The notes under the pieces: generated by a model
The model's input: the letters and a program-made list of their open reading frames with translations, nothing else
What the model was told of the DNA's origin: nothing
Database searches by the model: none
Shown here: piece after piece, positions 1-7,400 of the stretch
Layout of the letters: every line of letters starts with the position of its first letter
Numbering within the stretch: position 1 is the first letter of the stretch
Translations under genes and position numbers: made by a program
Origin: Fibrobacter sp.
GTDB lineage: Bacteria; Fibrobacterota; Fibrobacteria; Fibrobacterales; Fibrobacteraceae
DNA: 8,841 nt
Assembly: GCA_017520105.1 (NCBI GenBank)
Contig: JAFWRL010000177.1
Span: forward strand, 1 to 8,841
Direction of reading: 5' to 3'

Positions 1-608
1 AAATAATTGTTTTCGGACTTGCCCGCAGTCGCCCGGAGTTCTGCCAAGGACTTGTAGAGGCCTCCGTGATTTTCGGCGATGGACATTTCGTTGTCGTTCA
101 CCACCACGATAAAGTTCGTCGCGTATTCGCCCGCATTGTCAAGACCTTCAAAAGCCTCGCCACCGCTCAAGGAACCGTCACCAATTACCGCAATCACATT
201 CCCCGACCCACGCAACACATCGCGTGCGGTCGCAAGGCCAAGCGCAAGGCTTACCGACGTGGAAGTATGCCCCACCATAAAAAAGTCATGTTCACTTTCA
301 GACGGTTCGCTGTAGCCCGTCACATCACCGTAATGCGATTCGTCCAAAAACGCCTGAGCACGCCCCGTAAGCATCTTGTGGCTGTAGCTCTGGTGGCTCA
401 CGTCATAGACAATCTTGTCCTTCGGAGAATCGAAAACGTAGTGGAGTGCAATCGTGCCCTCGACAAATCCGAGATTCGGCGCCACGTGACCGCCACGCTT
501 GGAAAGCTTTTGAATGATCGCCGTACGCATTTCGGCGGCAAGCTGTTCGAGACTCTTGATATCCAGCGCTTTCACGTCGGCAGGGGACTTGATTTTTTCT
601 AAGAACAT
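1..608 (-). CDS. dxs: 1-deoxy-D-xylulose-5-phosphate synthase-like protein, N-terminal part (runs off window)
   Basis: This is the first 202 residues of a thiamine-diphosphate enzyme of the DXS/transketolase family. DXS condenses pyruvate with glyceraldehyde 3-phosphate to give 1-deoxy-D-xylulose 5-phosphate for isoprenoid, thiamine and pyridoxal synthesis in the cytoplasm. Visible landmarks are RGGHVAPNLG with His41, KDKIVYDVSHQ with His72, GHTSTSVS with His114, and the thiamine-diphosphate/Mg motif GDGSLSGGEAFE (143-154) closed by NDNEMS (171-176). The start is the ATG at 608, four bases after a GAGG ribosome-binding core at 616-613. Against textbook DXS it is divergent: DVSHQSYSHKML replaces DVGHQAYPHKIL and GHTSTS replaces GHSSTS. 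I remember this wording from a second DXS-like clade in Firmicutes and Bacteroidetes, so it may be a paralogue. The pyrimidine and C-terminal domains lie outside the window. Family assignment is firm; the exact activity is less sure. Confidence 0.9.
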   Translation of the reverse strand, partial: MFLEKIKSPADVKALDIKSLEQLAAEMRTAIIQKLSKRGGHVAPNLGFVEGTIALHYVFDSPKDKIVYDVSHQSYSHKMLTGRAQAFLDESHYGDVTGYSEPSESEHDFFMVGHTSTSVSLALGLATARDVLRGSGNVIAVIGDGSLSGGEAFEGLDNAGEYATNFIVVVNDNEMSIAENHGGLYKSLAELRATAGKSENNY

Positions 609-671
609 GAAACCTCATAAAGACCGTCGTGCGGGAACGCCACATTGCGGTGGAAAAACTTTTTAGAATAA

Positions 672-702
672 TATATACAAAAAATCGTTAAGTTTTTCGC
701 AA
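672..702 (-). promoter_or_regulatory. Weak candidate promoter region for the DXS-like gene
   Basis: The 173 bases between this gene and the TraB-type gene become very AT-rich here. Reading on the minus strand, TTGCGA (702-697) could serve as a -35 box and TATATA (677-672) as a -10 box, with a long 19-base spacer. Overlapping TATATT and TATTAT words are alternatives. The spacing is poor, so this marks a likely promoter area rather than a resolved site. Confidence 0.2.
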
Positions 703-743
703 TTTTTCAAAGATTATGTTATGAATGTAAACAGGGGTCGAGT

Positions 744-778
744 GGGAAGTAGGAAGTAGATGGTAGGAAGTTAGAAGT
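744..778. repeat. Heptanucleotide tandem repeat, five units
   Basis: Five consecutive 7-base units are visible on the plus strand: GGGAAGT, AGGAAGT, AGATGGT, AGGAAGT, TAGAAGT. The array ends three bases from the stop codon of the TraB-type gene, so it is in that gene's 3' flank. A shorter array of the same unit lies at 7987-8007. It resembles the short tandemly repeated heptamers known from some bacterial genomes. Its function is unknown. Confidence 0.75.
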
Positions 779-781
779 AAT

Positions 782-1708
782 TTACAACTGTTCAACGGTC
801 AGGCCTTTGCGGCGCAAAATATCAATGACATTTTCTTTTTCGCTAATCAGATGCGCGGCCCCGACAACAACGAACACATTGCGGTTTTCCGCCAAGAACT
901 TCTCAACCGATTCCGACATTTTTCTGTTACGAGAATAATAAACGTTTTCATTCACAACTTCCAAAAGCAGCGAATCTGAATGGTCCAATTTTTTTGTACT
1001 CAAGTTCATTGCCACATGGAAAAGCGAGTCATTTCCTGTTTTCCACGCTCGTCTGAACAACGTAATAGAAGAATCTAGCATCGCAATTTCTTGAATCAAA
1101 TTTTTCAAATAAAAGATTCCTATCGAATCCGGGATTCCTACACCCGTAAATACAGATACCTGTTCTTCAACCGTTTCCAGAGAAATGATTTGTTTCTTTT
1201 CATGTGCTCTCGTCAAGAAGAACAAATCTATACCAAGCCTTGCATCAAACTTTGTACGTTGCAAAGCAATTGCGCTCAAAGTCATCGCCGCCGCCCACGG
1301 GTTATATCCGTAAAAGAAATCCGATGGAATATACCACGAAAGGCAAATGCTATCAAGCGAATTGAGAACAACTTCAGGAAGAACCATATCCAAAGTTTTT
1401 CCATCCTTGAGTGCACCCAGTTCCGACGACAACCTCACACTTTCCTTGATGACGGAAGAATCGCTTATGTCAATTTCTACAGCGAGTTCATCGGAACGGT
1501 CAAAGGCATTCACAATAACGGAATCGAGCGGATAAAACGTCTTATCGGCAAAGTGAATGCTTCCGAGAATATAAACGCTAGAATTTTCGTCAGAAACTTT
1601 CCACAAAAAATGCTTGCTGTTTTCATTCTTTGGCGAAGAGCACCCTGACAAAAACGTCGCTACGAGCAAACCAAGAATTTCAAAAACCGCCAACGTCCGT
1701 TTCATCAT
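782..1708 (-). CDS. TraB/GumN-family lipoprotein
   Basis: This encodes a 308-residue lipoprotein. It opens with MMKR, a hydrophobic stretch (about 5-20) and the lipobox LSGC with lipidated Cys23. The mature part matches the TraB/GumN family (PF01963): FLWKVSDENSSVYILGSIHF near the N-terminus, with the first G-x-x-H at 49-52; an acidic LAVEIDI segment soon after; and VFVVVGAAHLIS near the C-terminus, with the second G-x-x-H ending at His286, followed by ILRRKGLTVEQL. Relatives include TIKI-like metalloproteases with paired G-x-x-H motifs, but bacterial members are mostly uncharacterised, so protease activity here is inference. The same frame is open to 1846, but the signal peptide and the upstream gene favour ATG 1708 (or 1705, the next codon). 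It starts two bases after the upstream stop with no good ribosome-binding site, which suggests translational coupling. Confidence 0.85.
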   Translation of the reverse strand: MMKRTLAVFEILGLLVATFLSGCSSPKNENSKHFLWKVSDENSSVYILGSIHFADKTFYPLDSVIVNAFDRSDELAVEIDISDSSVIKESVRLSSELGALKDGKTLDMVLPEVVLNSLDSICLSWYIPSDFFYGYNPWAAAMTLSAIALQRTKFDARLGIDLFFLTRAHEKKQIISLETVEEQVSVFTGVGIPDSIGIFYLKNLIQEIAMLDSSITLFRRAWKTGNDSLFHVAMNLSTKKLDHSDSLLLEVVNENVYYSRNRKMSESVEKFLAENRNVFVVVGAAHLISEKENVIDILRRKGLTVEQL

Positions 1709-1710
1709 CG

Positions 1711-1977
1711 CTACAGCACGTATAACGCAAGATAAAGCGTAAACGCGATAAAGATAATGGCGATAGGCACTAGGAACCAGAAGCACAAGAAGCCGACTTT
1801 CAAATCGTAGAAGAACATCTTCCAGCGGCCACGTTTGGTCTTGCAAATTTCAGTGCGGCATTCGGGGCAGATATTGCCAATCTTGTTGCGGACGCGAATG
1901 GCAAGATTCCCCTGCAAGGGTGACATCCCGACCTTGTCGTTAAACTCTTTCTTACAAATTGAACATGAAGTCTGCAT
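1711..1977 (-). CDS. Small zinc-ribbon-like protein with a C-terminal transmembrane helix
   Basis: This encodes 88 residues with a clear two-part layout. The N-terminal part has CSIC (Cys5, Cys8) and CPEC (Cys37, Cys40), about 28 residues apart, plus Cys45, which looks like a four-cysteine zinc ribbon. A basic linker KTKRGRWK (46-53) follows. A strongly hydrophobic segment at about 62-87 should be a membrane helix, so the ribbon probably faces the cytoplasm by the positive-inside rule. The start at ATG 1977 keeps the first CxxC pair; no strong ribosome-binding site is visible. The stop is two bases before the TraB-type lipoprotein start, so the two are probably an operon. I do not recognise a named family. 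It could be a membrane-tethered adaptor, but the sequence shows no function. A real gene is likely because both CxxC pairs and the helix are intact. Confidence 0.75.
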   Translation of the reverse strand: MQTSCSICKKEFNDKVGMSPLQGNLAIRVRNKIGNICPECRTEICKTKRGRWKMFFYDLKVGFLCFWFLVPIAIIFIAFTLYLALYVL

Positions 1978-2041
1978 GTGTGGAATATAGCAATATAAAG
2001 AGGAAACTTAGAATGTGGATCCTGTAAACGCACCACATGCC

Positions 2042-2078
2042 GTCATCCTGGAGGGAGCGCATGCGACCGATAGGATCC
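2042..2078. repeat. Degenerate intergenic repeat, GTCATCC...GGATCC type
   Basis: The element starts GTCATCCTG and ends AGGATCC. ATCCT (2045-2049) and AGGAT (2072-2076) can pair as short arms around a loop holding the perfect palindrome CGCATGCG (2058-2065). A further GGATCC lies at 2017-2022. A second, inverted and more degenerate copy is at 3270-3307. It sits between the cysteine-rich lipoprotein gene and the zinc-ribbon gene. I recognise the pattern as a common small dispersed repeat, but copy number cannot be judged from this window. Confidence 0.55.
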
Positions 2079-2083
2079 AGTAA

Positions 2084-2102
2084 AGTTTTAGTTGGCAAAA
2101 CT
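2084..2102 (-). terminator. Possible weak terminator hairpin after the cysteine-rich lipoprotein gene
   Basis: Three bases after the TAG stop at 2108-2106, AGTTTT and AAAACT can form a 6-bp stem with a 7-base loop. The stem is AT-rich, and only TTTA follows it on the minus strand, so a true intrinsic terminator is doubtful. Position is the main argument. Confidence 0.25.
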
Positions 2103-2105
2103 ACG

Positions 2106-3152
2106 CTAAATCCCTTTAAACAGCGTTGTGATGGTCAGGGAATCGAGATTTTTGAAATTGTTACCCCTATTATATCTGTATTTCAACGTCCAAGTGATAA
2201 GCGTATCCTTTTCCAAAGGCGATTCAAGATAGTTTGTCAGATAAAAGGAATTTTGGTAATAAGGCGTTGGGTAAGTATATGCTATTCCATAAGGGCGAAG
2301 CACATCCGTAATTGTAACAACGCAAATCGATGCAGAATCCTTAACCGTCTTACACACATCTTTTTTTCTTGTCGATGCCCAGTCCGGCAATCCTTCCACT
2401 GAAATAGAATATCCTGTGAACAACGTATCCATTCCAAAAATTTCTTTTTGCGTGTCTAGCGTATCTAACGCACTGCGGAACGCAGCTGTATCAAACGCAG
2501 GCGCATTGATGGCAGGAACATAATCCGTCCAAGCTTTTGGGCCATAATTCAGGAACGTTGTGTCACGAGTTTTAGTTCGATATGTCGTATGGAATGTGTG
2601 ATAAACAGAATCAATCACACAGCGATACCCCGGTTGGGAACACACAGACTTGCGTGTTCTTGTTACAGGATCCGGCAACCGAGTTTTAACAATCTCGGCT
2701 TGACTCATCAGAAGCCTGGATGAATAACAAATGCTAGCTTGTGTGCAGGTAAACGTCTTTTTAACGTCAGAAGAATCAAGAGTGCAATAAATAGGCACAC
2801 TATCGCACGGACCCGAATCCCCGCTTTTTTCAGCCGTGAAATTGGTAAGCGTATCGTATTTATCTGTTTTACGGTCCAAATAGATAAAACTAGTGTATTT
2901 TTCGTTGCCTGTAATCAAAGTATCGTCATAGACAGTATCTTTATAAAGATCCACGACACTATGAACAAAGATGGTATCGCAAAAAGAGCGCAGCAAGTCC
3001 AATTGTTCTTGCGTTTTTTCATCCGACGATTCAATCGTACATTTGCCATCCGAAGTGTAGCTTATCGGTTCCGGGCTAATTGTTGAATTATTGCACGACG
3101 AGAACATCGCTGCAATTGAAAAAAGCAAAAGAATTTGAGATAAATTTTTCAT
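2106..3152 (-). CDS. Cysteine-rich lipoprotein of unknown function
   Basis: This encodes 348 residues. The N-terminus has MKN, a hydrophobic core (about 7-17) and a lipobox FSSC with Cys20, so the protein should be lipid-anchored in the periplasm or outer membrane. The mature part has ten more cysteines (38, 58, 116, 123, 136, 142, 171, 178, 267, 277), an even number that fits several disulfides in an oxidising compartment. It is rich in Asp, Thr, Ser and Tyr, with repeated DT-containing segments such as KDTVYDDTLI and EKDTLITW. No transmembrane segment follows the signal peptide and I recognise no catalytic motif or family. The start at ATG 3152 is set by the signal peptide; no clear ribosome-binding site is present. 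It appears to be a single-gene unit with its own promoter at 3252-3280, a leader hairpin at 3170-3190, and repeats on both sides. Confidence 0.8.
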   Translation of the reverse strand: MKNLSQILLLFSIAAMFSSCNNSTISPEPISYTSDGKCTIESSDEKTQEQLDLLRSFCDTIFVHSVVDLYKDTVYDDTLITGNEKYTSFIYLDRKTDKYDTLTNFTAEKSGDSGPCDSVPIYCTLDSSDVKKTFTCTQASICYSSRLLMSQAEIVKTRLPDPVTRTRKSVCSQPGYRCVIDSVYHTFHTTYRTKTRDTTFLNYGPKAWTDYVPAINAPAFDTAAFRSALDTLDTQKEIFGMDTLFTGYSISVEGLPDWASTRKKDVCKTVKDSASICVVTITDVLRPYGIAYTYPTPYYQNSFYLTNYLESPLEKDTLITWTLKYRYNRGNNFKNLDSLTITTLFKGI

Positions 3153-3169
3153 GTAAATAAAAATACAAA

Positions 3170-3190
3170 CGGAACCGTTAAAAAGTTCCG
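3170..3190 (-). promoter_or_regulatory. Leader hairpin upstream of the cysteine-rich lipoprotein gene
   Basis: CGGAAC (3170-3175) and GTTCCG (3185-3190) form a perfect 6-bp inverted repeat with a 9-base spacer. It lies 17 bases before the ATG and downstream of the predicted promoter, so it would be in the 5' leader. On the minus strand it is followed by the T-rich run TTTGTATTTTTATTT, which gives a terminator- or attenuator-like shape. It could equally be an operator for a repressor. The structure is visible; the role is inference. Confidence 0.35.
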
Positions 3191-3251
3191 GAAAAATGAG
3201 GAAAAAACGTAGAAATTTGCGGGAATTGTCGCCCCAAAAAGAACAAAATGT

Positions 3252-3280
3252 ATTATATAGAACTTAGTTGGATTATTCAA
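3252..3280 (-). promoter_or_regulatory. Sigma70-type promoter for the cysteine-rich lipoprotein gene
   Basis: On the minus strand, TTGAAT (3280-3275) matches four of six bases of the -35 consensus. It is followed by a 17-base spacer and a perfect TATAAT (3257-3252). The expected transcript start near 3245 gives a leader of about 90 bases. The -35 box lies within the degenerate repeat at 3270-3307. This is the best promoter in the window. Confidence 0.6.
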
Positions 3281-3307
3281 CTCCACTTACGATTCGCTCA
3301 AGATGAC
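3270..3307. repeat. Degenerate intergenic repeat, inverted copy
   Basis: On the plus strand the element starts GGATTATTCAACTCC and ends CGCTCAAGATGAC. It reads as a mutated form of the GGATCC...AGGATGAC pattern, inverted relative to the copy at 2042-2078. Similarity is clear at the ends (GTCATC and ATCC on the reverse strand) and weak in the middle. The -35 box of the adjacent promoter falls inside it. Confidence 0.5.
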
Positions 3308-3318
3308 TTATGCCAAAG

Positions 3319-3331
3319 GTGCCGCTGGCAC
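3319..3331. repeat. Small GTGCC/GGCAC hairpin, possible repeat fragment
   Basis: GTGCC and GGCAC form a perfect 5-bp stem with a GCT loop. CGATGGCCGGGGTGACA follows directly. The unit abuts the repeat at 3270-3307 and may be part of a composite element. I recall similar GC-rich words between Fibrobacter genes, but this cannot be verified here. Confidence 0.4.
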
Positions 3332-3411
3332 GATGGCCGGGGTGACAATGTACATGCAAAACCAACTAAAGTAACAAGCAAAAAAAAATCAGATTGACTA
3401 GCCACATGAAC

Positions 3412-3430
3412 AAAAAGTTCAAATTCGAAC
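3412..3430 (-). terminator. Possible terminator downstream of the transporter gene
   Basis: On the minus strand GTTC and GAAC pair (3430-3417), extended by a G-T pair around an AATT loop, and are followed directly by five T residues (3416-3412). The stem is short, so termination would be weak. It lies 55 bases past the transporter stop and before the next promoter. Confidence 0.3.
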
Positions 3431-3484
3431 GATCAAAGCCCATACCTCAAAGTCCCCGTAAGGGGCGTCCCCATAGCCCAACAC

Positions 3485-4378
3485 TTACTTTTTCACGGCC
3501 ACAAGCACAGTGGCGCCGAGAATCAAGGCGATACCCGCAATAATGCGAGTCGTTAACGTTTCGCCGAATACAGTCACGCCAATGGTCACGGCGGTCACGG
3601 GTTCAAGCGCCCCGAGAATTGCCGTGGGCGTGGAGCCGATGATTTTCACGGCCTTGACCATGAAGATGAGCGAGAGCACCGTCGGCACAAGGCCCAGCAT
3701 AAAGCCCCAACCCCACGAACTGGCCTGCGTAAAGAGCGGCGGGAGGCCCGAACCGAACGTTACCGAATAAAGCAACAAGAAGAATAGGCAGAAACAAATG
3801 GCGTAAAAAGTCATCTTCACGGAGCCCATCTGCAAGTTGATACGATTCGCCATCACCATGTAAATCGCATAGCTTATAGATGACAAGAACACCAGCAGGC
3901 ACCCCACTGAGCTTAGCGTCGAGCCATCGTCGCCGCGATACAAGAGCGCCACGCCCGCCATCGAGACCGCGATAGAAGCGATTGTCCAAGCCTTTATACG
4001 TTCCTTGAAGAAAATCGCCATAAGCACCGAGACTTCGAGCGGGTACAGGAACAGAAGCGTGGAGGCTAGGCCTGCATCCATGTACTTGAAGGATGCGTAA
4101 TACGTAAGCGAACTCACCGCAAAGAGGAATCCGAACGCGACAAGCGCAAGGAACTCGCGGAACGAGATTTTAAAATGCGAACCTTTCGCAAGAACGACAG
4201 CAAAAAGGAGAATCGCCGCCGTGAAAAAACGGTAAAAGAGGACCGTCTCCGGCGAGTAATTCTGGGCGTACAAATGCAAAGCTCCCAGCGGATTCGTACC
4301 GTAGCAAATGGCGGACGCAGCCGCGAGAGCGAAACCTTTCAGAGAAGGCAGACGAGAGACGAAAGACGAGAGAATCAT
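3485..4378 (-). CDS. EamA/DMT-superfamily membrane transporter
   Basis: This encodes 297 residues, a normal length for a ten-helix drug/metabolite transporter family permease. Two EamA halves are visible: about 13-147, ending in LFLYPLEVSVLMAIFFKERI (109-128) and a following helix, and about 157-295, ending in ILGALEPVTAVTIGVTVFGE (254-273). The repeated pattern of a helix with an internal proline or glutamate, then a short E-containing loop, is typical of the family. These inner-membrane proteins export or import small molecules such as amino acids or metabolites; the substrate cannot be read from sequence. The start is ATG 4378, giving a short basic N-terminus before the first helix. No ribosome-binding site is obvious. 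It begins 34 bases after smc ends, so it is likely in the same transcript, though a run of eight T residues in the gap leaves some doubt. Confidence 0.9.
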   Translation of the reverse strand: MILSSFVSRLPSLKGFALAAASAICYGTNPLGALHLYAQNYSPETVLFYRFFTAAILLFAVVLAKGSHFKISFREFLALVAFGFLFAVSSLTYYASFKYMDAGLASTLLFLYPLEVSVLMAIFFKERIKAWTIASIAVSMAGVALLYRGDDGSTLSSVGCLLVFLSSISYAIYMVMANRINLQMGSVKMTFYAICFCLFFLLLYSVTFGSGLPPLFTQASSWGWGFMLGLVPTVLSLIFMVKAVKIIGSTPTAILGALEPVTAVTIGVTVFGETLTTRIIAGIALILGATVLVAVKK

Positions 4379-4412
4379 GGATACAAAAAAAACGACAATA
4401 GAGCCGAGCGGT

Positions 4413-7400
4413 CTATATAGCGAACTTCGTAGCGTCGGCGAGCTGAACGCTAGCGATGCGGGAAATACCCTTGATTTCCTGGGTCACACCGTAGAGCATG
4501 TCGGCTTCGGCCATGGTACGCTTGTTATGGGTCACGACGATGAACAAGGTCTGCTTACTGAATTCGCGGAGGAGCGCCATAAAGCGACCGACGTTAGCGT
4601 CATCAAGCGGACCGTCAACTTCGTCCAGCACGCAGTACGGAGACGGCTTTTCCATGTAAATTGCGAACAGGAGCGCCGTTGCAGTAAGCGCATGTTCACC
4701 ACCGGAGAGCGCTTTGATACCGCGCATTTTCTTGCCTGTCGGGCGGACGTTGATTTCGATATCGGCATCGAGAATGTCCATGGGCTTGCCCATTTCATCG
4801 ACTTTCTCGACGAGGCTCATCTTGGTTTCGCCATTGAGGAACAGCTTACTGAACACGAACTGGAAATTCTTCTGGATGCGTGCAAACGTATCGAGATAAC
4901 GCTGGCGGGCAATGTCATCGAGCTTTGTGATGGTGCGGTCAAGCGATGCACGAGCGCGGTCAAGGTCGTCGAACTGCTTTTCGACTTCTTCCAAACGCTT
5001 CTTTTCGTCTTCGTAATCTTCCATCACGTTGATGTTAATCGGCCCAAGTTCCTTGATTTTGCCGCGGAGTTCACGAATTTCACGGTCGGCTTCTGGCTGC
5101 GTGTATTCCACACGTTCCACATTTTCGGGATTGTCCAAATCGACAGTCCATTCGTTCGTGATGCGTTCGCGGAGACGGTCGAGATTGTTCTGCAAGGATT
5201 CCTGACGACGGCCAACGTCGTTCAGTTCCTTCATCTTTTCAATCATGTCGTCGCGGAGACGGTTCACTTCGTCACGCCAACCTTCCAAATCGCCACTCAC
5301 GAGATCGTAGCGTTCACGAGCCAAATCGCGGTTGCGTTCGAGTTCACGGAGCGCGTTATCTTTCACTTGCGCTTCATCTGCAAGCTTATTGCAATCCGTT
5401 TCGAACTTTTCAATCGAGACCGTATTCTTTTCGATTTCTTCGCGGCGGTTGCGAATCGTATTGTCCAAAAATTCCATCTGGTCCGCAATGGCGACCAAGC
5501 GGTTCTGATTCTGCTTGAGGCGAGAAGTCTTGTCTTGCGCGCTGCGTTCAAGTTCGCGGACATCTTCTTCTTTTTCGCGGAGCATCGTCTCGTTTTCACC
5601 GAGTTGATCCGAAATCGTCTGGTAACGTTCTTCGACCTTTTCGACTTCGGTTTCGGCTTCGGCAAGTTCCGCATCGCTGTTCTTGGACTGCGCCGCCGCT
5701 TCAATTCTGTTCTGCGCGTTCGTCACTTCGCCATTGAGCTGGTTCAAGCGACGGGTGCAGTTTTCAACCGTATTCCGGTGGATGCGGATAGAAGCATCGC
5801 CACCACGCAAAGAGTCGCGTTTTTCACGGATCTCATCGACCAGGGACGAGAGCATCTGCGCGTCTTCTTCGGTGAGTTCACGCAAGCGGTCCACATTCTC
5901 TTCACCCGCCAAAATATCGCCTTGCACTTTTTCCAAAAGCGCTTCGGCATCTGCAATTTCGTTCTTGCGGGAGAGCGCGCCCGACGTGGAAACGCCAAAC
6001 GACACAAGGCCGCTTGTACGCACAATCGTATCGGCGGTGACAAAATTCAAGTTCTCGCCACGGTATTCTTTCGCCAAGTTGAGCGCAGTCTGCAAAGAAT
6101 CTACAACAAAATAGCGCGAGAGAATACCCGAAAGCCACGGAGAAACTTCGTCGTCCGTCTTCACAAAATCTTTGAGCGAACCGACAACACCCGGATTGTT
6201 CACCGGCTTGTCGTAAGCAGGAGCCGCACTCGAGACAAGCGACATGAGCACCTTGCCCACATTTTCGCTCTTGAGGGCATCTACAATTTCGTTCACGGCA
6301 CTGTCGCCATTCACGACAACAGAATCAAGGATTTCACCGAGAGCCGCTTCGACGCTGGATGCATATTCCGGAGTTGCCTCGATGCGTTCCGAAACAAGAC
6401 CGCCAATGAGGTTCGACTTGTTTTCCTTGAGGTAACGGTTTGCGTCTGAAGCTTCGTTCATCACGCTCTGGAGCACATCGATTCGAGACTGCAAGCGGGC
6501 TTCTTCATTCTTTAAGCCTTGCAATTTCTGTTGCGCTTCGGTCAGTTCTGCACGTTCCGATTCCAAGCGTTCTTCGCGCGTGGCACGCTGTTCTTCGAGA
6601 TTTTCGATTTCGCGATTCGTGTCTTCGATGCCCGCCTGAATTTCGGCGATGTTCGCTTCAGCATCGGACTTTTGCTTGTCGAGGCCTTCGATTTCGGTCT
6701 GCCACTTCGCGATGTTCGACTGGAGCATGTTGACTTCGGCATCCATGCGTTCAAAACGGCCACGGAGGGAGTTCACGCGGTTCGTCGCTTGCAAGCGTTC
6801 GTTCGAAAGTTCACGGGACTGCGTACGCAAGTCATCGACCTTGTCGCGCATGACCTGGAGCGTTTCGCGTTCGCGTTCCAAAAGCGCATTCAGCTCGTCC
6901 ATGTCGTTTTCGCTACCGAGAACGGCAATTTCTTCTTCGAGCTTTGATTTTTCTTGAGAAAGTTCCTGCGACTTCTGTTCGCTGCGTTCAATTTCGCTTT
7001 GAGCCTTTTCGTTCGAAGACTGGAGGCCCGACATGGAATCGCGCAAACGGACAATGTTGTTGTTCAAGTCGTTGAGGGCAATCGTTGCCGCCTGCACTTC
7101 GCGTTCCAAGTCGCGGTAGGCATTTTCGTCTTCGCTAATGGCAAGTTTCTTTTCTTCAATCTTCGCTTGCAGCTCAGTCGCCTTCGTCTTGGAAGATTCC
7201 ACTTCGTGGTTCATGCGCTTGGTCGTCGTATCCAGCGTGGCCAAGCCTTCCTTGTAATCGTCAAACTTGTCCAAACTGACAGACAAATCAAGTTCGCGGA
7301 GACGCGTATTTAACTGTTTGTAGGCGTTGACCTTTTCGGCCTGAGTTTCATAAAGACGGACAGAGCGGCGGACACTGCGCAAGTTGTCTTCGACACGTTC

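Larger units (their letters stand above)
3153..3484. other. 332-base intergenic region, no gene
   Basis: No coding sequence is supported here. From the lipoprotein start upward it holds the leader hairpin (3170-3190), the promoter (3252-3280), the repeat (3270-3307), a small GTGCC/GGCAC hairpin at 3319-3331 with a CGATGGCCGGGGTGACA tail that I take to be another repeat fragment, an A-rich run near 3380, a weak terminator-like hairpin (3412-3430), and a CCCC/GGGG/CCCC block at 3454-3472 just after the transporter stop. Confidence 0.7.

Noticed and set aside
66..602. A 178-codon plus-strand open frame opposite the DXS-like gene
   Set aside because: The minus strand carries clear thiamine-diphosphate enzyme motifs; the plus-strand product has no recognisable features.
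1..608. The DXS-like gene as a truncated pseudogene
   Set aside because: The frame is open to the window edge with no stop or frameshift, so the truncation is only the window boundary.
744..778. The heptad array as a CRISPR or phase-variation tract
   Set aside because: The units are seven bases with no spacers, so it is not CRISPR. It lies outside any reading frame, so it cannot switch a protein by slippage.
1709..1846. A longer N-terminus for the TraB/GumN protein, from ATG 1846
   Set aside because: It would bury the signal peptide and lipobox behind 46 extra residues and overlap most of the zinc-ribbon gene, which has intact motifs.
4385..4416. A terminator between smc and the transporter (ATAGA/TCTAT stem, then eight T residues)
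   Set aside because: The stem is only five AT-rich pairs, overlaps the smc stop codon, and is separated from the T run by five bases.
4308..6449. A 713-codon open frame on the plus strand opposite smc
   Set aside because: It mirrors the coiled-coil codons of smc. Its product is a Phe/Val/His-rich composition with no domain, and smc has every expected motif in the other strand.
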